A stretch of DNA of 64,000 nucleotides from Adiantum capillus-veneris (Eukaryota; Streptophyta; Polypodiopsida; Polypodiales; Pteridaceae), in the NCBI GenBank assembly GCA_014529385.2, contig CM043966.1:94273587-94337586 (forward strand), in the 5' to 3' direction. The number at the start of each line of letters is the position of its first letter. Position 1 is the first letter of the stretch. Both the position numbers and the translations under genes were made by a program. Below the pieces are notes generated by a model. It was given only the letters and a program-made list of their open reading frames with translations. It did not search any database and was not told the origin of the DNA. Of this stretch, positions 33,392 to 45,472 are shown piece after piece.

Positions 33392-33803
33392 TAGAGCTTG
33401 TTTAGGAGTTTGAAATTCTTGAATGATGACTTTGCCGCCTCAATAGACTGTCAATTTGCCTTGTTTGCATGCGGCATGCATCTTCTTGAGCTCGCTTTTT
33501 TTTACCTTGAGTTGATTGGTAGTCAGCTCTTCACTACTTCAAAGCTTTCTTCCCTTGAGGAGATGGGATTGGAGTAGCAGCTTCATCCGATCTTCTTTGT
33601 CCTTGAAGGTGAGAACACAGTGCTCAGATGGCACATACCTATCTGTGTCGTCGATCCAAGAAATAGTTTCAAGCTTGATGTTGATGGGTTGAAGAATGGC
33701 ATTGAGCTTGATAATTGCTTCTTCATGGGTATCCTTGACAGTGCACCATGGTGAATGGAGCCCCCCAATCCTGACCTTCAGGCCAAGAGATTCTTGTAGA
33801 CAA
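33392..33803 (-). pseudogene. older ORF remnant that hosts the giant element
   Basis: A minus-strand frame from about 33800 reads LGLKVRIGGLHSPWCTVKD and ends at TGA near 33538. After that stop the same phase continues (ELTTNQLKVKKSELKKMH) to a second TGA near 33440, then GGKVIIQEFQTPKQALP up to the GAGGG site. Joined across the giant element to 10823-10812, it ends cleanly at PDTA-stop. The composition looks like a mobile-element protein, possibly a LINE ORF1, but I do not recognise the family. Its left border is the LTR at 33804. Confidence 0.5.
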
Positions 33804-36390
33804 TGATAGTCGTTTTTCGGCTTTCCATAATTGCCATAGTAAGCTACCTCACCCTATCAAATCACTCAAACATTTTGGTTATCCCTACCATTTCACTGTA
33901 CATAGGCGTGTGTGAGTTAGGGGACTTTCCCTATATTTTCTTAAAAACCCTTAATTAGCTAGTCACTACGCTAGTTGAGCCAAAAAAATAAAAAATATAA
34001 GTATATTATGGCCCATTTGTGTGTAAATATTTCATTGTATATAGGGCCTAAATAAAAGGATTTTTCATAATTATTTTGGTATTTATTTAAATATTTCTAT
34101 CTATGGTGTGTTATTTATGCTATGTACATTGACTCACCATTAACATATTTTTTCTTACCATTTTGCATACTCTTTATTCCATAAAAATAATTTCATGCAA
34201 GCTTCTCTTATTTTTGGTGTAACTCCATCCCAACAAAAATTCAAAAAAACTAGTTTTATTTATGTGTATATTTTTTCACTATTGTGATTTTTCCTTCCTA
34301 CATCTATTCTCTTTTACTCTCATAAATTAGAACACCAAAAATATTCATCTTTTTATGGTAGACTTATAATGAAAGAGATTTATTTTGACCCCTTTATATT
34401 TTTTCCACCTATATTACCTATATTTGACATGTACATATTTTTAGACCCTCAATATTTGATTTTCTTAGTTATACTATTCACTTATATCATGATCTCAACA
34501 ATATCTTCAATTATAGACCTACCAAATAAGGTCAAGGGTATGTGGAATGCATGTATGCACCATGGGGAGCTCACTCTTGGAGGTATTCAAAAGAATCATC
34601 CAAAGAAGGACCTCACAAGGATTTTGTGCAGTGGAAAAAACAGTCGGTTTTGTTGAATTTTTAAAGATCACATGCTCCCTGAATTTGAAAAGGTGATACA
34701 AACAAAAGTTGTAGCTCGTGAGCTGAACTTTCACCTCAAATTTTTTCTTTTTTTTTTGAGCTACGAGCTGTGAGCTATGATTTTATTGGTGGACCCCAGT
34801 TTGCCCATGCTATGCAGCCACACTCCCTCTTCCACTTTATCATTTTCCTCTTTCACACACACTCCTCCCTCTCTTTCCCACTCCCAAACCTACAACTCCC
34901 ATGTCCTAATTCACCCTCTTCACCATTGCCACATCTCTCACACCTCCATAGCCTTCATCCTCCATTTCTACACCCTATGTGTCCCACTTTCTCTCTACAT
35001 ATATGTCCATATTACCATACTCTCTTCAACTTTGTAAAGAACTTCAAAAAATCAGCAAAACTCCAAGGATAACCTCTGCAAATGAAGGCTTTTATCATGA
35101 ATTTTCCAAGGTTTGAAGATAACGTAGCTTCATCGACACGCGTTACTTCGCCATGCTGATCGCTTCTTCTACCGGTGCTGTAAAGAGGTGAATGTCAACT
35201 TCTCCAAGCTTCAACCTTGCTTTACAAGCTTATCCCTTCTCTAACTTTTCTCATCATATATCTCACCATTTGGTGAATGATTTTGTAAATATTTTTTAGT
35301 GATAATTACTAACTACTAACCACTAACCTTATTGTAAAATGCACCCTCTACTAGAGTAGGCACTCCCAAATTATTCACTCAATCCTCTCTCCTTTCATCC
35401 TCAAAAATTCTCTTCCCTTGAGCCCACATCCATGTGACTCAAAGGACAAGAGAGACCCACCCTCATTAAAATAAAAAATAAAATATGCATAATCTTTTAT
35501 TCCTTCAAATAAACTTAATTAGGCCTAATCCAAATCAGGGCTTCTAAAACCTATAAATAGAGCCCTTCTCTCCCTTGTAAATGATCACATGATCACACTA
35601 CACCACACCATTCTCAACACATAACACACCACTCTTCAAGCCTAGTTGTGTAGAGTGTGTGCATTGTGAGTGCTCTATTCCATCACTACACATAGGTGCA
35701 TGGAGAAGCTTGAAGTTAGTTATGCCATCTAGAGGAGTGGAGTGATACTATACTTTGCAATCACACTTGTAGCCTACTCTTGTCCATAAATAAGATTCAT
35801 AGTTTTTGGTGCAATTGTATGTTGCAACTACGACTCTTCTCTCCAAATTGACTTGATAAGTTGGCTCATCAGGTGGTTGAAGGTATATTGTCCTTGAAGT
35901 TTGTTGTGCCATTTCATGCTTGGTGGTTTGATGGCTTGTTGAATTGTTTGCCAAAACTTTCAATTGTAAGAGGGTGCTCGGTGAGAGGGCTCCCGTGACC
36001 CTAAGACAATTTGTGTATTGGCAACAAGGTCAAGTTTTGTGCTGTCTCTCTATTTCTCATCAAGCTTTGTGTGCATCTAGTCTTTAAGGCTAAGACTGAG
36101 TTGCTCAAGTTGATTTGTGCGCTTTACCTCTCTCTGGCGTGGTGAATATTTGTGTTTGGTGTGTGTGGCTATCTTGCATTCCCCTCTCTTTGTGCATTTG
36201 AGTACAAGGAGATTTCACGTGCGTCCTAGTTCGCATCTACAACTAGGTGGTGCCCCTTTTCTTGTTTGGTTTCTGGCTGTGGGTTGTTGTTGTCTCTAAT
36301 TGTGCTTGCCCCAGCCCCAATTGAGCAGCACGGGAGCCTCGAAGGGTATTTAGAGGCCACTCTTCTTGTTGCCCGCCCCGGACCGCCTCA
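33804..36390 (+). mobile_element. 5' LTR of a gag-only LTR element
   Basis: Starts TGATAGTCGTTTTTCGG and ends GACCGCCTCA just before a PBS-like sequence. Its first 2491 bases match 38939-41429 at equal length, with about 25 differences by eye (~99% identity). A TATA box (CTATAAATAG) lies at 35551-35560. The short ORFs inside occur in both copies and are not genes. Confidence 0.88.
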
Positions 36391-36393
36391 AAT

Positions 36394-36411
36394 TGGTGCC
36401 CCGACTGAGGA
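36394..36411 (+). other. candidate primer-binding site
   Basis: TGGTGCCCCGACTGAGGA begins three bases after the inferred LTR end. Ending a tRNA in ...GGCACCA would fit, but I cannot name the tRNA. Confidence 0.5.
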
Positions 36412-36702
36412 ATGACTTTGTGCTTATTGTTGTTGTATTGCATGCATGCTTGAATTTTAGCATAATCAAGTAGATTTTATGAATCATGAAAACTTGTATA
36501 ACCGAGTTGAATTTCAAGGCAACAAAAATTGATCTAGAATATGGTTTGGATGAGCATAACATAAGAAAGGAAAAAACATTTTCACATAAAAATCTAGAAT
36601 TCATGTTGAAAGACCTTTCAAAACTTTTTGTAGTTAGTTGATGTCATGAGAGAAAATGATTGTTTGGAACTAATCTTTGTGTGGTTCTAGCATTGAAAGA
36701 CT

Positions 36703-38790
36703 ATGACACGCTATACCTTTGATGATATCCCAATCTTCTTCGGAAATCTAGAAGAAGATGTTGATGATTTTCTTACTGATTTTAGAATGGTTTGTCGTAT
36801 CCTTGGTAAAAGGGATGACATTGAAAAAGGGGATTTTCTATTGCTATGCCTTAGAGGCAACGCTGAGCAATGGTTTTGGAGTATGTCTTCTCAGATTGAA
36901 GATGGATATACCCAAATTTCCAAAGCTTTGAAGACCAGATTCTCTAAATTTCCAACAACAGAGAAAGCATGGGCTTCATTAGGGAGACTTCAACAACATG
37001 ATGAAGACTACTATGCTTATGAGGATATTTTTTCTCGTCAATGGGGAGGATGTCGGTTTAGTTCTACATTTCCAGATTATGTAAAAATGGAGCAATTTAT
37101 TTCGGGTTTGTCTCCTTTCCTAAAGACTAAGGTTACTTGTAGTGGACCCTCTACTTTTGAAGAAGCGGTCACTATTGCCCGAAGGAAGTTTCACAAGTAC
37201 TTCTACATCAAAAATGGTTTCCATCATGCTGGAAGAACCAACCATCATGAAAGTGTTTCTATCAAGGAGTCGTCTCCTTTGCCATACTTGTCTCCTTCTA
37301 CTTCGACAAATGTTGAAGAAGTTACTTACATGCCAACTGATTATTCAAGTGCTAAAGTGTGTGGCCAAGATTCAAATGTGGAATCTCTTTCTTCTACCTT
37401 TATCACAAGCATGCAAAAATCGACACAAGATATCTCAAATGGCATTGATGATTCAATAACGGATACATCCAACCTTTTGGCAAAGGATCAATTTCTAGTC
37501 CAAGCAGACGAAGCTTTTGTGCAACATGACTCTATGGAGAATGACGACCTTGAAGGTAACCTTGATCTTATGGAATGTTCTGAGAGTGTATCTTGTCTAA
37601 AAGAAGAGAGTGAAGAAGAAGATGAAATCATAGGTGGGGAGATCATGGACCACATTGATCATAAAGAGATGATTGTGTACATGGAATGCCAACTCCAAAA
37701 CAAAGTAGAAGAGTGTGAGTTGAATCCATGTGAGGATAATCTTCAAGAAGTGTTTGAGGATGTTGAAAAGCATTGGTATGACCCATGTATATTAAGCATG
37801 GAGGAACCTATCATGCAAGAAGCCAAAGTTTTCACAAAATCAAACATTAATCCATCAACCTTTGAGGTGGTACAATGTGAGGAGTTACAACCTTGCCAAA
37901 GGGGGGGCTTAGAGGGGGATGAAGAACATGGGAGAGTAGTTAAAAATAAAATCATAAAAGGAAACTGTCAGAAGGGTATCATTCTCTCCAATGGTTTTTT
38001 AGTGGGTGTTTCTTCATTCATGAGACAATCTCTTAGCAAGAAAATCCAAACTTTTGAATCCCCAATCATCTTCACATTGGGTTTCACCTCTTCAAAGTCA
38101 ACTTCTCCTCTCTTCACATATACCTTTCATTGGGGGCACCATACCTTCTTAAGTGGAAGAGGACATGAATACTTGGTGATGAACGGATGTTTCCAAACCT
38201 TCTTCATTTGGTTCTTTGGTGTATGGAGGTCGCACATTGTGATGCTTCTGGTCTTCATCATAGATGAAAAACTTGTTGATTGCTACATGTGGATATTTCA
38301 TCAATCAGTACCAAAATCTATTCTCTTCCAATGTGCTGGAAGCAATAGAAACCTTCATCTATTATCTACTTATGTGGTAAACTATTTGCAATATCATCCA
38401 ATAGAAGTTGGGAGCATGGATCAAGATTTCCTAAATCATGAAAGTCATAGAATTTTTGACTTGATGAGCCTACCCAGGTTGAATGAATTTTATGAGCTAC
38501 AGTTTAGGAATTTGCTCATACAAGCTCTTGAAGATCGTAGCAGATACATCAACTTTACACAGGAGGAAGAGCAACCAATCTTTTATATCACATTCATAGT
38601 GATAGATGAAATGATGGACAACAATAAAATTTACAATTTTCTTCGACCAAAATCAGTAAGTGATTCCATACCATACATCTCTCTTTGGGAAAGATATTTC
38701 AAGATCTTTGATCCTGGGGGTGCTTATGGAAACTTTCTCAATGAAGGAGGTTTACTCAGTCACTTTATTACATCCTGCTATTGGCTCTGA
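36703..38790 (+). CDS. gag: gag-like ORF of a non-autonomous LTR element
   Basis: One uninterrupted frame of 695 codons is the only coding content between the two long repeats. Residues ~1-170 have the shape of a retrotransposon capsid domain (FFGNLEEDVDDFLTDFRMV, LLCLRGNAEQWFWSMSSQI, FISGLSPFLKTKV). There is no zinc knuckle. The middle is acidic (SEEEDEIIGGEIMD). From about residue 430 comes an unusual hydrophobic, aromatic-rich part (FFIWFFGVWRSHIVMLLVFI) that could hold membrane-spanning segments. The C-terminus reads ISLWERYFKIFDPGGAYGNF. No protease, RT or integrase is present, so it must be moved by enzymes from elsewhere. The intact frame fits the recent age implied by the near-identical LTRs. 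Confidence 0.8.
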   Translation: MTRYTFDDIPIFFGNLEEDVDDFLTDFRMVCRILGKRDDIEKGDFLLLCLRGNAEQWFWSMSSQIEDGYTQISKALKTRFSKFPTTEKAWASLGRLQQHDEDYYAYEDIFSRQWGGCRFSSTFPDYVKMEQFISGLSPFLKTKVTCSGPSTFEEAVTIARRKFHKYFYIKNGFHHAGRTNHHESVSIKESSPLPYLSPSTSTNVEEVTYMPTDYSSAKVCGQDSNVESLSSTFITSMQKSTQDISNGIDDSITDTSNLLAKDQFLVQADEAFVQHDSMENDDLEGNLDLMECSESVSCLKEESEEEDEIIGGEIMDHIDHKEMIVYMECQLQNKVEECELNPCEDNLQEVFEDVEKHWYDPCILSMEEPIMQEAKVFTKSNINPSTFEVVQCEELQPCQRGGLEGDEEHGRVVKNKIIKGNCQKGIILSNGFLVGVSSFMRQSLSKKIQTFESPIIFTLGFTSSKSTSPLFTYTFHWGHHTFLSGRGHEYLVMNGCFQTFFIWFFGVWRSHIVMLLVFIIDEKLVDCYMWIFHQSVPKSILFQCAGSNRNLHLLSTYVVNYLQYHPIEVGSMDQDFLNHESHRIFDLMSLPRLNEFYELQFRNLLIQALEDRSRYINFTQEEEQPIFYITFIVIDEMMDNNKIYNFLRPKSVSDSIPYISLWERYFKIFDPGGAYGNFLNEGGLLSHFITSCYWL

Positions 38791-38924
38791 GAACCTTTCA
38801 TATCACACAAGGTTTCTTAATCATACAAAAAAGGTTCTTCAAAGATGAGAGCAGACAAAGACAGACGTTACACAATCTACATGCTGTATGGTCGGATAAA
38901 TGGTACATGAATGTACCATTATCT

Positions 38925-38938
38925 AAGGGGGGGGCTAA
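38925..38938 (+). other. polypurine tract of the gag-only element
   Basis: AAGGGGGGGGCTAA lies directly before the 3' LTR start TGATAGCCG. Confidence 0.8.
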
Positions 38939-41429
38939 TGATAGCCGTTTTTCGACTTTCCATAATTGCCATAGTAAGCTACCTCACCCTATCAAATCAC
39001 TCAAACATTTTGGTTATCCCTACCATTTCACTGTACATAGGCGTGTGTGAGTTCGGGGACTTTCCCTATATTTTCTTAAAAACCCTTAATTAGCTAGTCA
39101 CTGGGCTAGTTGAACCAAAAAAATAAAAAATATAAGTATATTATGGCCCATTTGTGTGTAAATATTTCATTGTATATAGGGCCTAAATAAAAGGATTTTT
39201 CATAATTATTTTGGTATTTATTTAAATATTTCTATCTATGGTGTGTTATTTATGCTATGTACATTGACTCACCATTAACATATTTTTTCTTACCATTTTG
39301 CATACTCTTTGTTCCATAAAAATAATTTCATGCAAGCTTCTCTTATTTTTGGTGTAACTCCATCCCAACAAAAATTCAAAAAAACTAGTTTTATTTATGT
39401 GTATATTTTTTCACTATTGTGATTTTTCCTTCCTACATCTATTCTCTTTTACTCTCATAAATTAGAACACCAAAAATATTCATCTTTTTATGGTAGACTT
39501 ATAATGAGAGACATTTATTCTGACCCCTTTATATTTTTTCCACCTATATTACCTATATTTGACATGTACATATTTTTAGACCCTCAATATTTGATTTTCT
39601 TAGTTATACTATTCACTTATATCATGATCTCAACAATATCTTCAATTATAGACCTACCAAATAAGGTCAAGGGTATGTGGAATGCATGTATGCACCATGG
39701 GGAGCTCACTCTTGGAGGTATTCAAAAGAATCATCCAAAGAAGGACCTCACAAGGATTTTGTGCAGTGGAAAAAACAGTCGGTTTTGTTGAATTTTTAAA
39801 GATCACATGCTCCCTGAATTTGAAAAGGTGATACAAACAAAAGTTGTAGCTCGTGAGCTGAACTTTCACCTCAAATTTTTTCTTTTTTTTTTGAGCTACG
39901 AGCTGTGAGCTATGATTTTATTGGTGGACCCCAGTTTGCCCATGCTATGCAGCCACACTCCCTCTTCCACTTTATCATTTTCCTCTTTCACACACACTCC
40001 TCCCTCTCTTTCCCACTCCCAAACCTACAACTCCCATGTCCTAATTCACCCTCTTCACCATTGCCACATCTCTCACACCTCCATAGCCTTCATCCTCCAT
40101 TTCTACACCCTATGTGTCCCACTTTCTCTCTACATATATGTCCATATTACCATACTCTCTTCAACTTTGTAAAGAACTTCAAAAAATCAGCAAAAATCCA
40201 AGGATAACCTCTGCAAATGAAGGCTTTTATCATGAATTTTCCAAGGTTTGAAGATAACGTAGCTTCATCGACACGCGTTACTTCGCCATGCTGATCGCTT
40301 CTTCTATCGGTGTTGTAAAGAGGTGAATGTCAACTTCTCCAAGCTTCAACCTTGCTTTACAAGCTTATCCCTTCTCTAACTTTTCTCATCATATATCTCA
40401 CCATTTGGTGAATGATTTTGTAAATATTTTTTAGTGATAATTACTAACTACTAACCACTAACCTTATTGTAAAATGCACCCTCTACTAGAGTAGGCACTC
40501 CCAAATTATTCACTCAATCCTCTCTCCTTTCATCCTCAAAAATTCTCTTCCCTTGAGCCCACATCCATGTGACTCAAAGGACAAGAGAGACCCACCCTCA
40601 TTAAAATAAAAAATAAAATATGCATAATCTTTTATTCCTTCAAATAAACTTAATTAGGCCTAATCCAAATCAGGGCTTCTAAAACCTATAAATAGAGTCC
40701 TTCTCTCCCTTGTAAATGATCACATGATCACACTACACCACACCATTCTCAACACATAACACACCACTCTTCACGCCTAGTTGTGTAGAGTGTGTGCATT
40801 GTGAGTGCTCTATTCCATCACTACACATAGGTGCATGGAGAAGCGTGAAGTTAGTTATGCCATCTAGAGGAGTGGAGTGATACTATACTTTGCAATCACA
40901 CTTGTAGCCTACTCTTGTCCATAAATAAGATTCATAGTTTTTGGTGCAATTGTATGTTGCAACTACGACTGTTCTCTCCAAATTGACTTGATAAGTTGGC
41001 TCATCAGGTGGGTGAAGGTATATTGTCCTTGAAGTTTGTCGTGCCATTTCATGCTTGGTGGTTTGAGGGATTGTTGAATTGTTTGCCAAAAATTTCAATT
41101 GTAAGAGGGTGCTCGGTGAGAGGGCTCCCGTGACCCTAAGACAATTTGTGTATTGGCAACAAGGTCAAGTTTTGTGTTGTCTCTCTATTTCTCATCAAGC
41201 TTTGTGTGCATCTAGTCTTTAAGGCTAAGACTGAGTTGCTCAAGTTGATTTGTGCGCTTTACCTCTCTCTGGCGTGGTGAATGTTTGTGTTTGGTGTGTG
41301 TGGCTATCTTGCATTCCCCTCTCTTTGTGCATTTGAGTACAAGGAGATTTCACGTGCGTCCTAGTTCGCATCTACAACTAGGTGGTGCCCCTTTTCTTGT
41401 TTGGTTTCTAGCTGTGGGTTGTTGTTGTC
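38939..41429 (+). mobile_element. 3' LTR of the gag-only element, end replaced
   Basis: 2491 bases matching 33804-36294. The last ~96 bases of the left copy, up to the PBS, are missing: at 41430 the sequence switches to LINE sequence. The TATA box is at 40686-40695. No target-site duplication can be shown because the right border is lost. Confidence 0.88.
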
Positions 41430-42113
41430 CACATACATCAACCCAAGACTTGTTTGTGCATACATATTTCATGTCGCATACATCCTGGCGCATGTTGTCA
41501 AATTTCTCCTCTTTTAATCATGGCCATGCTCTACTTTACTCATACGCTCCTTTAAAGTATTCAAGTCCACAAGAGAGCATTTACATTCCTTGACTTCCTC
41601 TTCAAGTTACATCAAACGTGTTGTTTGCATTACAAGTGTCCTCTTCAGATTCTCATTCCTAACCACAAGAACCCTTAGCGTGCCATTCTCCATTGCAAGT
41701 GCCTGTAAGTCTTCACCTTGTTTGTTTATGGTCTCTTGCCGATACCAAGTACGCCACGATCATGGTTTTTTATGTTGTTGGTTGAGTGGTTGTGTTTCCA
41801 TCTCCACATTTAAGAGATTTTGGATCATTTTCTACAATAGTTGTGGACTTTGTTGAAGAAGAAGAACCCCTGCAAATGCCAGAAGACATTGTATATAAAA
41901 TAATAGATGTGAGTCAACTTTTTTGAACCTATTCACTTCAGAAATGCAGTTATAGAAATGCCTTCCATAACTTTAAAGATTTATGTATTGACATCAATGA
42001 GTAGAGGGTTTTTTGCTCTTCAATTGAGGCTATAGATCATCCAAATCCAAGTTTGGATGAAGAAGTTATGATCAAAAGAGTGAATTGTTGTCTACTATGT
42101 CAAAAAATGGCTG

Positions 42114-42115
<2 letters not shown>
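41430..42115 (-). pseudogene. LINE 5' end fragment (ORF1 start), second copy
   Basis: Starting with CCACATACAT it runs parallel to 50190-50880 (for example CAAGACTTGTTTGTGCATAC), the 5' part of the minus-strand LINE. It covers the leader and the first ~150 codons of ORF1, degraded by stops and shifts. Its outer end is at (GA)n near 42117, as in the other copy. The inner end is fused to the LTR at 41429. Confidence 0.7.
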
Positions 42116-42116
<1 letters not shown>

Positions 42117-42156
<40 letters not shown>

Positions 42157-42189
42157 GAGGGGGGATTTGGGTTTGTGTGATTCACATAG

Positions 42190-42231
<42 letters not shown>

Positions 42232-42308
42232 ATTATTGTGCTCAGAGGTCAAATATGACCTATGGGCCCAAAGTTACATGTGATGTAGTATGTGTATGGC
42301 TGATGAGT

Positions 42309-42339
<31 letters not shown>

Positions 42340-42402
42340 GGGGGGGAGGGAGGGTTTACATGGATATATATTTATTTAGTTATTTATTTATGTATTTATT
42401 TA

Positions 42403-42482
<80 letters not shown>

Positions 42483-42513
42483 GGGGGGATTTGGGTTTGT
42501 GTGATTCACAGAG

Positions 42514-42567
<54 letters not shown>

Positions 42568-42645
42568 ATTATTGTGCTCAGAGGTCAAATATGACCTATG
42601 GGCCCAAAGTTACATGTGATGTAGTATGTGTATGGCTGATGAGTG
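42117..42645. repeat. compound (GA)n/(TA)n cluster with a duplicated module
   Basis: (GA)n runs lie at about 42117-42153, 42193-42230, 42308-42328, 42437-42480 and 42517-42564. A G-run follows at 42329-42346, and TTTA plus (TA)n repeats at about 42395-42436. A module of GGGATTTGGGTTTGTGTGAT, (GA)n and ATTTTATTATTGTGCTCAGA, ending GTATGGCTGATGAGTG, occurs twice (about 42160-42309 and 42484-42645). Confidence 0.9.
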
Positions 42646-42649
42646 GCTC

Positions 42650-43709
42650 TTGATGCTCCAAAATTGTGGTGATGAGAGTCGCAATGGAGAACCCCCGCTG
42701 TGGCTAGGAGAGGAAAGTGTGTAGGTTTAATTCATGGGGCTGAAAATGTGAAAGAAGCAAGTTCAAATGTGACCAAATGCTGAGCACTCTAGTAGTGTGT
42801 GGTACTCAAACACTCGAACTTGCAGTGAGCATAATGTGTACAATCGATTTGACTCTTCTCCATTGCCCCAACACCGTGTCTCGCATCGAAGGAAATGGGA
42901 GCTAAGACGAATTGCTACGATAGTGTGTATCGCCGACAAAGGGATAGACTCAAGCATGTAAGTGTGAGTACGGTTTTCTCTTTCAATGAAGAACATGGTT
43001 TTGTAGCTGGGGGCAATATGGGTGGTGTAATGTATGAAGCATGACCCATCGGATTTCTCCCAAGCCATAATACATTGGCGTTGTAAAAAACTTCATTCAC
43101 TTAAGAGTCAATTGAAGAATCATGTAGCAAGTGTAATGCATCCCATCTCCCAAACCACTTCTTTATGTCTTGCATCCATGTCGTGCTCAAGATCTTGCTC
43201 TTATGCGTCTTTTGAACTTTTTTGCTTGCTTCCCATGCAATTGTAGGAGTCTATGTGAGGGGTTTTGACGCATCTTTATCATGTACTCCACAACCCTTTC
43301 CATGTCCATAACCTCAATTGGAAAAGATCCCCACTCAAGAAATAGGAGCATATATGGTGTTTGTGTCTTAACTTAGAGAAAGTTTGTAAGAAAACACTTT
43401 TGGACATTCTCAAACTCTTTCCAAGTAGATTTGAGATGCTCCCGTCCCTTCAACTCCATAAAGAAGAACCGGTGTCACCAATGCATCAAAAAGGTACTTC
43501 TTGAGAACCCAACACTTGATGTTTCCCGCATTACACATGTTCTCAAATGCATAATATGCTCTCTTTCCCGCTTCCAAATGACACATAGCATCTTCATGCC
43601 AGTTGTGATTGGACAGAACCTCAAGGCCAAGGTACTTAAAGCTCTCAACAGCTTCAAGTGTCTCATTGTTGAACACAATGCATGGCTTCTCCTTATGGTT
43701 GGTTTTCAC
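42650..43709 (-). pseudogene. LINE 3' part (C-terminal end of ORF2)
   Basis: The piece at 43709-43410 reads KPCIVFNNETLEAVESFKY, LGLEVLSN and VLLYGVEG. These are typical of the segment after the RT domain of plant LINEs (F-K-Y-L-G motif, then LLYG-x-E). It continues the frame that breaks off at 47635 (NESKTKFMLVKT). Further towards 42650 the coding is broken. The left end of the LINE meets the (GA)n module. Confidence 0.75.
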
Positions 43710-44562
43710 GGGTTATACAAATTGGCAAGCAAGTATTTTGGAGCAACAAAATAATTGTGCAAGTCCCTTCAAACATTCTTTATTACTTAGAGTGAATTGC
43801 AAAAGTGTAAGCGGGTTTTTCATTGTTGAAAACTAATCCCACAATTAAACTCAAATCCCATGATGACTAATTCCATGGAACCAAGATTGGAGTCAATTTC
43901 AAGTTTTCCTCCCTCCTAGCTATCTGAGCATCTACTTCATTCAATGACCTCAAGCCAATGTTTGTGCTCTCGCTCTCATCACCACAAAGATCATTGTCAT
44001 CAAAGTCCTCTGTGACTAACATGGAGCACACTTGATCACTGCATAGAGGATCGTGAGACAGAGACCCTCTTCCTTTTCTTTAAGAGACTCTCCTACTTGT
44101 GGGACTACACCCAAGTTTTCAAAAAAATAAACAACCCCTTAAACCACTGCACAATCACTACTAACAATCGTGTTTTACACATTTATCATATAATCAATAT
44201 ACTCATTGTAATTAACACACTCATTCCATGTTGAAAACCAAGCATGAGGTAAAGTCTAGCTATGAGCAAGCCATGATAACAAAATAATAACATATCTTGA
44301 TTCTTATGAGAAGGTACCAAAGATGAAGTTGCATTATTATAGTATCAATGACATTTTCCACTGGATTTCCTCCTTCTTACCTTCCCTAGGTTGTTTTGAT
44401 TTTTCAACTGGCTCAAGGCTAAAGCTTTTTCTTGAACACTAGGCTGCCTTAAAGAGCAAAGTAATATAAATCGTACCCACTTTAGTTAACATACAAATAT
44501 TCCACCATGCCTTATTAGATCAAATGTGCAGACCTTTATTCTAAACACCCTTGATAGAGCAT

Positions 44563-44692
<130 letters not shown>

Positions 44693-45033
44693 GCTCGGCG
44701 CTCGGCGCTCGCCTCTCTTCCTATGTTGTAGCACCACAGAGCAGACAAAGACAAGAGGTTTTCGCAAGCAGCCTTGCTGCATTACTAATGGGAGGAGTTT
44801 TTGCCAACTGCACATGAAGGAAGGTCGCAAGTTGAGGTAGAAGAAGATGTTACCTAGTGGGAGATTGCATGGCAGTGAGGGCAGGGTCACCAGAGCAACA
44901 TAGGATAGGCATGGTGAAGGAGCAATCTTCATACTATGAACATTTTAAAGAGCTAATTATAGGAAGCATAGTATTGAGGGGTGAGGAAGAGGGGTGAGGA
45001 AGAGGCTCATGCTTGAGGCCCACCACACCCAAG

Positions 45034-45194
<161 letters not shown>

Positions 45195-45360
45195 CTAAGG
45201 GTGGAACAGCGTGCAGTGTTCACCTCAGAGTGGCACAGCCTGCAACATTCGCCTCTCTGCACGACACACCTCCTTCTCTGTCTCGGCTTTTTACAGGCCT
45301 CGCTTATGCAACAAATTCATCATTCCACTCATAGAACAACTTTCAAAAAGGTGACGACAA

Positions 45361-45472
45361 ACCTTACCCGCATGAACCTACCCGGCCCTGGTTTGCTACT
45401 GCAACCAGTCCGCACCGGTGCGGACTAGTTGCATCAGCAAACCAGGGCCGGGTAGGTTCATGCGGGTAAGGT
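45361..45472. repeat. 112-bp near-perfect palindrome
   Basis: The left arm 45361-45416 (starting ACCTTACCCGCATGAACC) and right arm 45417-45472 (ending GGTTCATGCGGGTAAGGT) are reverse complements, with three mismatches in 56 positions and no spacer. The centre is CCGCACC|GGTGCGG. The palindrome is followed by CCTTTTTTTATAAAAAAA. It could be a foldback MITE without its own duplication, a hairpin RNA source, or an inverted duplication. No coding. Confidence 0.92.

Noticed and set aside
34369-36299. ORFs inside the 2.5-kb LTRs, conserved in both copies
   Set aside because: Both copies are the same recent LTR, so identity is no evidence for coding; the ORFs are short and featureless.
45361-45472. 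A defined microRNA gene
   Set aside because: The hairpin is too perfect and spacerless for a typical precursor, and nothing in the sequence proves transcription or processing.
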